Shown: one piece after another, positions 42,600 through 50,998 of the stretch
Numbering within the stretch: the stretch's first letter is position 1
How the letters are laid out: each line of letters begins with the position of its first letter
Source of the DNA: Gemmatimonadaceae bacterium
GTDB lineage: Bacteria > Gemmatimonadota > Gemmatimonadetes > Gemmatimonadales > Gemmatimonadaceae
NCBI GenBank assembly: GCA_037721215.1
Contig: JBBJNV010000016.1
Location: 1-64,000 of the forward strand
Direction of reading: 5' to 3'
DNA: 64,000 nt
Translations under genes and position numbers: made by a program
Notes under the pieces: generated by a model
What the model saw: the letters and a program-made list of their open reading frames with translations, nothing else
Databases searched by the model: none
Told to the model about the DNA's origin: nothing

Positions 42600-43379
42600 T
42601 TACCCGTCCAGCTTCACCTCGTCCCACAGAGAATCGAGGTCTTCGAGGCTTGCGTCCCCGAGCGCGATCCCGCGTTTCGTGGCGAGCGTCTCGACCTTTC
42701 TGAAGCGCGCCTCGAACTTTGAATTTGCCAGATCCAGCGCAAGCGAGGCATGCACGTTTGCCTTTCGGCACAGATTAACACAGGCAAACAGAAGGTCACC
42801 CAGTTCCAGTTCGAGCGCCGCGTGCGCCGCGTCGAAGACGGGAGGCGCGCCGTGTGGCCGAAGCGCGGCGTCCTGCAGGTGAGCCCGTACTTCCGCCAGC
42901 TCTTCCTCGACCTTCGCGGCGGGGCCGCTCGTATCCGGCCAGTCAAATCCGACTCCCGCCGCGCGGTCCTGAAGCCTGTGCGCGCGGTGTAACGGCGGAA
43001 GAGCCACCGGCAGCCCGTCGGCAATCGACGCGCGCTTCTTCGACTTCATTTTCTCCCATGGCTCCCTGACGCCGTTACCGTACAGATGCGGATGCCGGGC
43101 GTGCATCTTTGCGATCAGCGCTTCGGCGACATCTGAAATGCTGAATTCACCCCGTTCTTCTGCGATCACGGCATGAAAAAGAACCTGAAGCAAAACGTCG
43201 CCGAGTTCCTCCTTCATCAACATCGGGTCGCCATCGCGCAGGGCATCGTCGAGCTCCTGCGATTCCTCGATGAGGTAGGGTCTGAGCGATGCATGGGTCT
43301 GCGCGGCATCCCAGTCGCAACGCAGGCGAAGGTCTCGCATCAGCGAGACAGTGTCATTTAACGTGGCAGGTTCAGTCAT
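42600..43379 (-). CDS. mazG: Nucleoside triphosphate pyrophosphohydrolase MazG
   Basis: MazG hydrolyses NTPs to NMPs and pyrophosphate, cleaning damaged nucleotides and affecting ppGpp levels in E. coli. The 259-residue protein holds two MazG units. The first has LRLRCDWDAAQTHASLRPYLIEESQEL and an EELGDVLLQVLFHA helix with the metal-binding acidic residues (about 20-75). The second has a similar ELELGDLLFACVNL stretch (near 190-205). In the first unit the usual CPWD reads CDWD. It lies on the minus strand, convergent with asnS and divergent from alr. Confidence 0.92.
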   Translation of the reverse strand: MTEPATLNDTVSLMRDLRLRCDWDAAQTHASLRPYLIEESQELDDALRDGDPMLMKEELGDVLLQVLFHAVIAEERGEFSISDVAEALIAKMHARHPHLYGNGVREPWEKMKSKKRASIADGLPVALPPLHRAHRLQDRAAGVGFDWPDTSGPAAKVEEELAEVRAHLQDAALRPHGAPPVFDAAHAALELELGDLLFACVNLCRKANVHASLALDLANSKFEARFRKVETLATKRGIALGDASLEDLDSLWDEVKLDG

Positions 43380-43418
43380 GCGACTTCCGGGTTCGCTAGA
43401 TTGGGCAATGTGACTGGA

Positions 43419-43448
43419 ATTTTACCGGTGTCGGTCGTCAGCCGCCAA
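43419..43448 (-). promoter_or_regulatory. Promoter of mazG
   Basis: Read on the minus strand, TTGGCG (43448-43443) is followed after 18 bases by TAAAAT (43424-43419), a good -10 match. Transcription would start about 33 bases before the mazG ATG. Confidence 0.55.
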
Positions 43449-43465
43449 CGTGCGATTATCGCCCA

Positions 43466-44542
43466 ATGCCGGCCCTGAGCCGCGCGTGGGTCGAAGTCGA
43501 TCTCGCCGCACTTTGCAGAAACGCCGCCGCTGCTGCTTCAAGTGCCGGAGCACCTCTTCTGCCGATGGTGAAGGCCGACGCCTATGGGCTTGGTGCGGTT
43601 CCCGTCGCCCGTGCACTCGAATCAATCGAGCCATGGGGATTTGGCGTAGCGACGATCGATGAAGGTGTGGAGCTTCGGGAAGGAGGCATTTCACGTCCGG
43701 TCGTCGTTTTTACTCCATTGCTGGTTCATGAGCTCGAAGCCGCCGCAGCCGCGTCTCTGACTCCTGCTCTCGGGTCATCGGAAAGCATCCTGCAGTGGAG
43801 AATGTATGGGCTCCCATATCATTTGTCGGTCGATACCGGGATGAGTCGCGCGGGTGTGCCCTGGCGTGAGGTAGCGCAATTGAAAGACGCGCTGGAAGCC
43901 AATCCCCCATCTGGGGCGTTCACGCACTTCCATTCCGCGCAGCTCGACGATTCTTCCATGGCGGCTCAGATATCGCGATTCAACGAGGCCCTGACATCGT
44001 TGTCCAGCCGTCCCCTACTGGTGCATGCTGAAGGCAGCGCCGCGATCGTTCGCCACAGGGGCGTTTCGTGGGATCTGGCACGGCCGGGGATCTTTCTTTA
44101 CGGCGTGGCGACGGTTTCCGGCGCATCGGTCGAACCTGAACCTGTCGTTCACCTGCGGGGGATGGTAGTTGATATTCGGACGATCGAGCCCGGAGACACC
44201 GTGAGCTACGATGCCACGTTCACCGCCACTTCCCGCACCCGGATCGCGACGGTGGGGATCGGTTACGCGGATGGTTATCCGCGCTCCCTCAGCAATACCG
44301 GCGAAGCCCTCGTTGGTGGCGGGCGTGTCAGCATCGCCGGGCGCGTAACGATGGACATGGTCATGCTCGATGTAACCGGCGTCGATTGCGACCTTGGGGA
44401 TGTTGTAACGCTGATTGGCCGCTCGCCTGATGGAGGCGGGATTCTCACAGTCGCCGCCGTCGCCGAGAAGGCCTCGATGTCCCCATATGAGTTGCTGACG
44501 GGGTTGAAAAGCAGAACTGGAAGAACCTACCTCGATGCCTGA
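43466..44542 (+). CDS. alr: Alanine racemase
   Basis: Alr interconverts L- and D-alanine with pyridoxal phosphate and supplies D-Ala for the wall precursors made by the mur genes upstream. The 358-residue protein begins SRAWVEVDLAAL. It has the PLP lysine in MVKADAYGLG (Lys36), the conserved SVDTGMSRAG and the catalytic GYADGYPR tyrosine region. The C-terminal domain includes GRVTMDMVMLDVT. The length is normal. It overlaps deoB by eight bases. It is the only gene for the D-Ala branch in this window. Confidence 0.95.
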   Translation: MPALSRAWVEVDLAALCRNAAAAASSAGAPLLPMVKADAYGLGAVPVARALESIEPWGFGVATIDEGVELREGGISRPVVVFTPLLVHELEAAAAASLTPALGSSESILQWRMYGLPYHLSVDTGMSRAGVPWREVAQLKDALEANPPSGAFTHFHSAQLDDSSMAAQISRFNEALTSLSSRPLLVHAEGSAAIVRHRGVSWDLARPGIFLYGVATVSGASVEPEPVVHLRGMVVDIRTIEPGDTVSYDATFTATSRTRIATVGIGYADGYPRSLSNTGEALVGGGRVSIAGRVTMDMVMLDVTGVDCDLGDVVTLIGRSPDGGGILTVAAVAEKASMSPYELLTGLKSRTGRTYLDA

Positions 44543-45710
44543 TTGCCGGCGCGCGATCATCATTGTGCTCGACGGCGTGGGCATCGGCGAAGCCCCCGAT
44601 GCTGCCGCCTACGGCGACGCGGGCAGTAACACGCTCGGTAACATTGCAAGGGCGGTCGGCGGATTGAACCTGCCGACACTCGCATCATACGGGCTCGGCA
44701 ATATCACCGAGCTTGCGGGCATGGCTCCGGTAGCGAACTCACTGGGTGCATGGGGCAGGATGAACCCCGCATCGGCGGGCAAGGACAGCATCGCCGGCCA
44801 CTGGGAGATTGCGGGAGTCCAGCTCGCCCGGCCGTTCCCCACTTATCCAGCCGGCTTTCCCGATGACTTGCTGCGCGAGCTCAGCCGGCTGACAGGCCGT
44901 GGCGTGATCGCAAACACCATCGGCAGCGGGACGGCGATACTCGAAAAGTTCGGCGACCGGCATGTGTCGACCGGGGAGTGGGTTGTCTACACATCTGCCG
45001 ATTCCGTCTGTCAGGTTGCCGCGCACGAGGGAGTGGTGCCTCTCGAAGAGCTCTACGCCGCATGTGCTCTCGCGCGCGGACTGCTTGTCGAACCCCACGA
45101 TGTCTCTCGTGTCATCGCTCGGCCATTCGCGGGAAAATCGGGCTCGTACTCGCGTACTCCCAACCGCCGCGATTACGCGCTGGCGCCACCCACGGAGACG
45201 CTGCTGGATGCGCTTGCTGCTGCGGGGATCGCTCGTGACGGTATCGGGAAGGTGGACGATCTTTTCGCCGGCCGCTCGCTCGTCGCCCGGCATACCGCGT
45301 CAAACGCAGAAGGCATTGAGAATCTCCGGGCGTGGCTCGAGAGTGATCGATGTGGGCTCCTTTTCGTCAACCTAGTAGATTTCGACCAGCTATACGGGCA
45401 CCGCAACGACGTCGCGGGGTTTTACAACTCGCTGCGAGAGTTCGACTTCGCACTTCCTTCGCTTGTTTCCGCACTCCACGAGGACGACCTGCTTTTTATA
45501 ACCGCCGACCACGGTAATGACCCAACCACGGCCTCTACCGATCATTCCCGTGAGGCGGTGCCGATGCTGGCCATCGGACACTCCGTCGTTCCTGCCGACC
45601 TCGGCACGCGCGCGACTTTTTCCGATCTCGGCGCAACCACTGGTGAGTGGTTCGGTGTCTCATTTTCCGGTGCAGGTACCTCATTTCTTTCGCGTTTGAC
45701 GGCGAGGTGA
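44535..45710 (+). CDS. deoB: Phosphopentomutase
   Basis: DeoB interconverts ribose 1-phosphate and ribose 5-phosphate, and the deoxy forms, in nucleoside salvage. The 391-residue alkaline-phosphatase-fold enzyme has IIVLDGVGIGEAPDA (metal aspartate near residue 13), GSNTLGNIA, the AGKDSIAGHWEI phosphothreonine/serine-region segment, and the C-terminal metal site TADHGNDPTTASTDHSREAVP. It overlaps alr by eight bases and cdd by four bases (GTGA). With cdd it forms a small nucleoside-use unit. Confidence 0.96.
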   Translation: MPDCRRAIIIVLDGVGIGEAPDAAAYGDAGSNTLGNIARAVGGLNLPTLASYGLGNITELAGMAPVANSLGAWGRMNPASAGKDSIAGHWEIAGVQLARPFPTYPAGFPDDLLRELSRLTGRGVIANTIGSGTAILEKFGDRHVSTGEWVVYTSADSVCQVAAHEGVVPLEELYAACALARGLLVEPHDVSRVIARPFAGKSGSYSRTPNRRDYALAPPTETLLDALAAAGIARDGIGKVDDLFAGRSLVARHTASNAEGIENLRAWLESDRCGLLFVNLVDFDQLYGHRNDVAGFYNSLREFDFALPSLVSALHEDDLLFITADHGNDPTTASTDHSREAVPMLAIGHSVVPADLGTRATFSDLGATTGEWFGVSFSGAGTSFLSRLTAR

Positions 45711-46132
45711 ACGCCGGCGACACGGCGGCTGACGTCAGGGAGGCTTTACGGGACGCCGCATTCGCTGCGTTGGAAAACGCCTATGCTCCGTATTCGCGCT
45801 TTCGTGTTGGAGCGGCGCTGCTTACGACAACCGGCGAGATCGTCGCTGGCTGCAATGTAGAAAACTCGGCGTATGGAGAGACGATCTGCGCTGAGCGCGT
45901 CGCGGTTGCAGGGGCGGTTGCACGGGGCATGACGTCGTTTGTAAACATCGCGATCGCAAGCGAGTCGGAGGAGCCAGCGCCACCGTGCGGGTCATGCCGC
46001 CAGACGATGAGCGAATTCGCTCCTGATCTTCACATTACTAGCTATGCAAGAAACGGGAAGCAGATCACATGGCATCTCGCCGAGCTGCTGCCACAGGCGT
46101 TCGCGCCCGACCATTTAAGTGGAAGGATGTAA
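45707..46132 (+). CDS. cdd: Cytidine deaminase
   Basis: Cdd deaminates cytidine and deoxycytidine to the uridines. The 141-residue homotetramer-type enzyme has AYAPYSRFRVGAALLT, the substrate and zinc site NVENSAYGETICAERVA (Cys61, Glu63) and the second zinc pair PPCGSC (Cys94, Cys97). The start at GTG 45707 overlaps the deoB stop as GTGA and gives the family length. A longer frame exists upstream but would read through deoB. Products feed nucleoside phosphorolysis together with DeoB. Confidence 0.95.
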   Translation: MNAGDTAADVREALRDAAFAALENAYAPYSRFRVGAALLTTTGEIVAGCNVENSAYGETICAERVAVAGAVARGMTSFVNIAIASESEEPAPPCGSCRQTMSEFAPDLHITSYARNGKQITWHLAELLPQAFAPDHLSGRM

Positions 46133-47395
46133 GTGCGACTGGATACTGCATTGACGAAAATTGCCGGACTGATCGCTGTGGCCGTAGTGGTTGCCGCGTG
46201 TACCGAAAATCTGGATAACAGTGCCGGATGCCCGCTGCTCTGCTCCGACCAGGGAGGCCAGATCGAGACCGTTACACTCGATCCCGTCGTACTGGATACT
46301 ACGGTATCTGCACTGACAGGACTGGGTACCGAGGCATCGCTTTTCCTGGCCACACGCGGTGACACCATCGATTCGCGCGGGGTGATACGGTTCGATTCGA
46401 TCCCGGCGCGATTTCAGCGATCGCTGACCGACACAACCTCAACGGCGATCACGACTGTCGATAGCGCGTTCATTCGCATGAGAGTCGATACTGTGGGCGG
46501 AAAGATTCCCGGACCGGTGACGATCGACGCGTTCGACGTTGACACACCCGCGAACGACAGTCTGATCGCTCCGGTCGCCGAGCTGTTTCGCACGGATCGC
46601 CTGATTGCCTCGCGCACTTATGCCCCGACTGAGCTCAAGGACACGCTGATTTTTCCTGTTCCGCCTGCAGCTATTCTTGCACGGCGCGGTGGTCGTCTGC
46701 GCGTCGGCCTTCGACTTCGCGCGGCCGGGCCTGTACAACTGCGAATTCTTTCGATGGAAGGCGCTTCTTCGCCGACCGTGCTTTCGTTCCGCGTGTCGTC
46801 CGACACCGCCGTCAGGCCGATTGTTCTCCTTCCGTTTTCGCGGACTCCGGCTGATCAACCGGCGGTTGCCGCGAGCCTTGCCGATTACACCTTGCTGGTA
46901 AAGGGCACTCCGCCGGGGCCGGCTGGCGCACTCAACATCGGCGGACTACCGGCGAGCCGTGTGTATCTGCGGTTCGAGATTCCTGCTTTCATTGTCGACT
47001 CTGCCGACATCATTCGGGCCTCACTTCTTTTGACTCAGCGACCTAACCGGGGTGTCAGTGATTCGGACACGATATTCATCGTTCCTCACGTTTCACTTGC
47101 GGCTAACGCCGTCACCGATATCGCGAGAGCGGCACAGATTACTGCAATCGCCGCCAGAGACACGCTCAGGCTCGTCCCGCGGGACAGCGGTTTGAAGGTG
47201 ATCGAGGTCGGCACGGTGGTCGCGCTGTGGCGTTCGCAGGATGTGAAACGGACACCCCGCGCGCTTGTGCTCATCAGCACGAGAGAAGGACAAACGCCTG
47301 TCGAAGCGAGGTTCTTCTCGACGGAAGCGGCGCCCGCGCTTCGGCCGCGATTGAGGATCAGCTTTTCCAAGCGGCAGTCTGGCGGGCTCCCATGA
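46133..47395 (+). CDS. Lipoprotein with repeated beta-type domain
   Basis: The 420-residue protein has a signal peptide with lipobox VAAC (Cys23), so it should be lipid-anchored. The mature part is beta-rich and shows two similar stretches where polar strands alternate with ALRVGL- and ASLLL-like segments. This recalls carbohydrate-binding DNRLRE-type modules that show YLRFEIP (here near residue 280). GTG 46133 is supported by GGAAGGA a few bases upstream. It overlaps the next gene, an outer-membrane protein (ATGA). The two are probably made and used together, but the role is unknown. Confidence 0.65.
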   Translation: MRLDTALTKIAGLIAVAVVVAACTENLDNSAGCPLLCSDQGGQIETVTLDPVVLDTTVSALTGLGTEASLFLATRGDTIDSRGVIRFDSIPARFQRSLTDTTSTAITTVDSAFIRMRVDTVGGKIPGPVTIDAFDVDTPANDSLIAPVAELFRTDRLIASRTYAPTELKDTLIFPVPPAAILARRGGRLRVGLRLRAAGPVQLRILSMEGASSPTVLSFRVSSDTAVRPIVLLPFSRTPADQPAVAASLADYTLLVKGTPPGPAGALNIGGLPASRVYLRFEIPAFIVDSADIIRASLLLTQRPNRGVSDSDTIFIVPHVSLAANAVTDIARAAQITAIAARDTLRLVPRDSGLKVIEVGTVVALWRSQDVKRTPRALVLISTREGQTPVEARFFSTEAAPALRPRLRISFSKRQSGGLP

Positions 47396-48561
47396 TACCG
47401 TGCAACCGATGGGCAGTTCGATGGGCAGTTGCGATAGCCGCCGCCGTTGTTCTGACTGGCAGAGTAGCCGCCGGTCAGGGAAGCCTGAGTACGCAGGGGT
47501 TCGGATATCCGCCTGGCCAGTTCAGCACGCGTGCACTTGCAACGGGTGGCGGGCTCGCACAATTCGATGCCGACTCGCCCCTCAATCCGGCGGCAATTGC
47601 ACTGTCGGCCGATCCGCGGGTTTTCTTCCAGTACGAGCCGGAATTCCGGCGATTCTCGGCTGATACTGCGTCGGCCAGCACGCTGACTGCGCGATTTCCT
47701 CTCACAGCGGCGTCAGTTCCCTTCAGGCGCAAGGGCAGCATCGGCCTCTCGGTTTCGACGTTTCTCGATCGGTCGTTCGCCACCACGACCACAAGAGAAG
47801 TGGCGGTGGCTGATCAGATCACGACCGTGACGGAGGCAGTGCGGGTGATCGGCGCGATCAACGATGTCAGGCTTGCGGCAGGATATGCTCCATCGGCGAA
47901 GGTGCAGGTGGGGATCGGCGGACATGTTCTGACGGGGCAAAGTCGCGTCTTTTTCGATCAGAGCTTTCCCGATTCTCTGAATTTCAGCACCGTTACGCAG
48001 TCGACGAACGTTTCATTCACCGGTTTCGCTGTATCGGCAGGTGCAATCCTTCGCCCTGCGCGGTCAATCGCTTTCGCAATTTCCGGCCGGAAAGGTGGAG
48101 ATATCAGCGCTCGCTCCCGGGACACCACTGTGTCCACGGCAGGAGTACCGGATCGGCTGGCTGCGGCGCTGTCCTATGAAGGAATTTCGGGCGCAAGCGT
48201 CTCGGCTCAGGTAGCCCGTGAATCCTGGTCGTCGCTGAATGGGCTGGGTTCCGCTGTGGTAAACGCTGTAGACGCGTGGGAGGGTGGAGTAGGACTCGAG
48301 GCTGCCGGCCCGCGCATCGCGGAGCGTCTGCTCGTGTTCCGTGCCGGCGCGCGCTACCGCACGCTGCCGTTCCAGGCGGCGGGAAGTGACGTCACAGAAC
48401 TTTCATTTGCGGGAGGAGTCGGTGCGCAGTTCTTTCGTAACCGCGCCGCGCTTGATTTGACCGTTCAACATTCGTCCCGCTCTGCCGGTGAGCCGGCCGT
48501 TACCGGCGACCCGCGCGAGCGCGCATTCACGCTGAGCTTCGGGCTGCGCGTCCGCCCGTAA
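47392..48561 (+). CDS. Predicted outer-membrane beta-barrel protein
   Basis: The 389-residue protein has a signal peptide (residues 1 to about 28, ending RVAAGQG). It continues as alternating hydrophobic/polar strands with Gly and aromatic residues, ending in SLFGLRVRP-like terminal strands (ERAFTLSFGLRVRP). An early segment, TRALATGGGLAQFDADSPLNPAAIA, resembles the start of PorV/FadL-type barrels. ATG 47392 overlaps the stop of the lipoprotein gene (ATGA). It probably forms a barrel that works with that lipoprotein at the outer membrane. Substrate is unknown. Confidence 0.65.
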   Translation: MIPCNRWAVRWAVAIAAAVVLTGRVAAGQGSLSTQGFGYPPGQFSTRALATGGGLAQFDADSPLNPAAIALSADPRVFFQYEPEFRRFSADTASASTLTARFPLTAASVPFRRKGSIGLSVSTFLDRSFATTTTREVAVADQITTVTEAVRVIGAINDVRLAAGYAPSAKVQVGIGGHVLTGQSRVFFDQSFPDSLNFSTVTQSTNVSFTGFAVSAGAILRPARSIAFAISGRKGGDISARSRDTTVSTAGVPDRLAAALSYEGISGASVSAQVARESWSSLNGLGSAVVNAVDAWEGGVGLEAAGPRIAERLLVFRAGARYRTLPFQAAGSDVTELSFAGGVGAQFFRNRAALDLTVQHSSRSAGEPAVTGDPRERAFTLSFGLRVRP

Positions 48562-48566
48562 CCGCA

Positions 48567-49751
48567 ATGGCAGAGTTGCCGCATAACCCGGGGCAGCTCA
48601 TCCTGGTCGCCGACGATGTGCCGGCGAACATCGAGTTGCTATTCGACCAGCTTCACTCGTTCGGCTACCGAACGGTTTCAGCGTCCGATGGCCCGTCGGC
48701 GGTGGCTGCGTGCTTCGAGCATAAGCCCGATCTGTGCATCCTGGACGTCGGGATGCCACCCGGTGAACTGGGCGTCGACAGCCGCTCAACCGGTTTCGAG
48801 GTATGCCGGCGAATAAAGCGTGACCCGCGGACGGCAAGAATCCCGGTGATCTTCGTCACGGCGCTCAACGACACAGGTGACAGGGTAAGGGGGATCGAGG
48901 CTGGGGGCGATGATTTTCTCACCAAGCCGCACAACCGCATGGTGCTCGGTGCGCGCGTGCGCAGTCTGCTCAAGCTGAAGTCGGCAACGGACGCCCTGGA
49001 GAACAGCTACCGGCAGCTCCGCGAGCTTGAAAAAGTGCGCGACGATCTTATGAAGATGATTGTCCACGACCTGAAAAGTCCTCTCACTTCGGTTCTTGCA
49101 ACGCTCGAAATGCTCACTGACGGCGACTTTGGCGCGCTGTCGGCGAATCAGAAAGGCGCGGTCAGTGACGCTGAGTCCAAGGCGGAAGATCTGCTGGCGC
49201 TGATCGAAGACATCCTCGAAGTTGCCCGCATCGAAGAGTCGGCAGTCACACTGTCAGTTGAACCGATCGCGCCCGGTGCGCTGCTCGCGGAGTTGCGTTT
49301 TGAATGGGATCATCGGTTTCACCAGGAACGTACGAACGCCACCGTGCAGGTCGACGACGATACGCCGGTGTTTCACGCCGACAAACCATTGCTTAAACGG
49401 GTTTTCTCAAATCTCATCCAGAATGCAATCACCCATTCGTCGAGTCCGATCGACCTTGTCATGAGTGCGCGGCGAGCTGGAGAGAACGTACTGTTCACTG
49501 TTGCTGACAGCGGTCCCGGTATACCGCGAGAGTATCACGAGGTGATCTTCCGAAAATTCGGCCAGGTTGCCGGTGGTGCGACGCCCCGCGTCCGCAGTTC
49601 GGGCCTTGGTTTGACGTTCTGCAAACTTGTGGTCGACCTGCACGGCGGAATGATCTGGGTCAACAGTCACGAAGGCAAAGGCAGTACGTTTTACTTTCAG
49701 ATTCCGGTAGAGGCGGCACTGCAGGAAGTCTCTCCGCCTACGGCGAAGTGA
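48567..49751 (+). CDS. Soluble receiver-histidine kinase
   Basis: The 394-residue protein has no membrane segment. A CheY-like receiver (residues 10-135) has VADD, the phospho-acceptor LCILDVGMP (Asp60) and TKP (Lys120). It is followed by a coiled coil, a HisKA helix with IVHDLKSPLTSV (His167) and a HATPase with NLIQNAITH, DSGPGIP and SSGLGLTFCKLVVDLHGG. It could take phosphate from another kinase on its receiver and so control its own kinase activity. It lies between the barrel gene and mtaB and overlaps mtaB by four bases, which is an unusual pairing. Confidence 0.9.
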   Translation: MAELPHNPGQLILVADDVPANIELLFDQLHSFGYRTVSASDGPSAVAACFEHKPDLCILDVGMPPGELGVDSRSTGFEVCRRIKRDPRTARIPVIFVTALNDTGDRVRGIEAGGDDFLTKPHNRMVLGARVRSLLKLKSATDALENSYRQLRELEKVRDDLMKMIVHDLKSPLTSVLATLEMLTDGDFGALSANQKGAVSDAESKAEDLLALIEDILEVARIEESAVTLSVEPIAPGALLAELRFEWDHRFHQERTNATVQVDDDTPVFHADKPLLKRVFSNLIQNAITHSSSPIDLVMSARRAGENVLFTVADSGPGIPREYHEVIFRKFGQVAGGATPRVRSSGLGLTFCKLVVDLHGGMIWVNSHEGKGSTFYFQIPVEAALQEVSPPTAK

Positions 49752-50998
49752 AGGTTTTTCTCAAGACGTTCGGCTGTCGCGCCAATCAGTACGACACCGA
49801 GACTGTCAGGGCCATGCTCGCAGCAGGCGAAATCGAGGAGACGGTTTGCGTGGAAGACGCGGATGTGGCGGTGTTCAACAGCTGCTCGGTGACCTCCGCT
49901 GCGGAAGCCGATTTGCGGGCCAGTGTTCGCCAGGCAGTGAGGCGCAATCCACGAATTCGCTCAATCGTGATGGGTTGCGCGCCGGGCTCACCAGTACGGG
50001 ACGAGAGCAAGGCTCAGCTGCGCAGTCTGCCGTCGGTGAGTCATCTGGTCGAGGGCGCCGACATCCTCTCGGTGGCGGTGGCGCTTGGACTGGAACGCGT
50101 GTCAGTTCAGCCGGCGGCGGTGCAGACAGGATCGAGAGCATTGATCAGGATTCAGGAGGGCTGCAGTCAACACTGTACGTTCTGCGCCACCACCCTTGCA
50201 CGAGGTACAAGCCGGTCTCGGCCCGCAGCTGAAATTGTGCGCGAGGCAGCAATGCTTGCGCTCACTCATCCCGAGATCGTCGTAACCGGCATTCACATCG
50301 GCAGCTATGGCGACGATTGTGACAGCTCGCTCGGGCAGCTGATGCTCGAGCTCATTCAGAAAGTACCAGAGGTACGGTTTCGTCTGACTTCGGTCGAGGC
50401 GACCGAAGTGGACGATACGCTTCGTCAGCTTCTCACTCTCAACCCGAGACGGCTCGCGCCCTGTCTGCACGCGCCGCTTCAGTCGGGGTCTGATTCCGTG
50501 CTGAGACGTATGGGCCGCCACTGGTATACCGCGCAAAGTTATGCAGACGCCATCGAGGAAATCGTGGGTAACAGCGAGGTATTCGGCCTGTCAGCCGATG
50601 TCATCGCAGGATTTCCGGGAGAGACCGATGATGATCATGCAGCGACACTTGCGCTGGTTGAACGGCTCCCGTTCACATCATTGCATGTGTTTCCTTACTC
50701 CCCCCGGCCCGGAACCGCGGCGCTCAGGCTCGGTAATCAGGTAAGCTCGCCGATCGTGGCTGCGAGGGCGGGCGAGTTGCGCTCCGCGGGGGCCGCCAGA
50801 TCGCGTGGACATGCCACGCGGCGGGATGGCGGACGTGCGGATGTCGTCGTGACCGGGCGCGGCAGGGGACTTACCGAGGACTATCTTTCGGTCATGGTCG
50901 CCGATCCTGCCCTTCCGCGACGCACGCGCTTTCAGGCAACTCTGGAATGCATCGATGGGCAGCTTATCGCCAATCCAGTCCCCGCGAACCACTCATGA
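49748..50998 (+). CDS. mtaB: tRNA t6A37 methylthiotransferase MtaB
   Basis: MtaB is a radical-SAM enzyme converting t6A37 to ms2t6A37 in tRNAs that read ANN codons. The 416-residue protein has the N-terminal cluster cysteines in KTFGCRANQ (Cys10), FNSCSV (Cys46) and MGCA (Cys77), then the radical-SAM motif GCSQHCTFCATT (Cys139, Cys143, Cys146). A short C-terminal TRAM-like region begins near residue 360. The KTFGCRANQ form separates it from MiaB. It starts at GTG 49748 overlapping the kinase gene, and is followed by miaB with an ATGA overlap. Confidence 0.9.
   Translation: MKVFLKTFGCRANQYDTETVRAMLAAGEIEETVCVEDADVAVFNSCSVTSAAEADLRASVRQAVRRNPRIRSIVMGCAPGSPVRDESKAQLRSLPSVSHLVEGADILSVAVALGLERVSVQPAAVQTGSRALIRIQEGCSQHCTFCATTLARGTSRSRPAAEIVREAAMLALTHPEIVVTGIHIGSYGDDCDSSLGQLMLELIQKVPEVRFRLTSVEATEVDDTLRQLLTLNPRRLAPCLHAPLQSGSDSVLRRMGRHWYTAQSYADAIEEIVGNSEVFGLSADVIAGFPGETDDDHAATLALVERLPFTSLHVFPYSPRPGTAALRLGNQVSSPIVAARAGELRSAGAARSRGHATRRDGGRADVVVTGRGRGLTEDYLSVMVADPALPRRTRFQATLECIDGQLIANPVPANHS

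Noticed and set aside
42577-42600. Terminator between asnS and mazG
   Set aside because: The 22-base gap is G+C-rich but forms no clear stem with a T-run on either strand.
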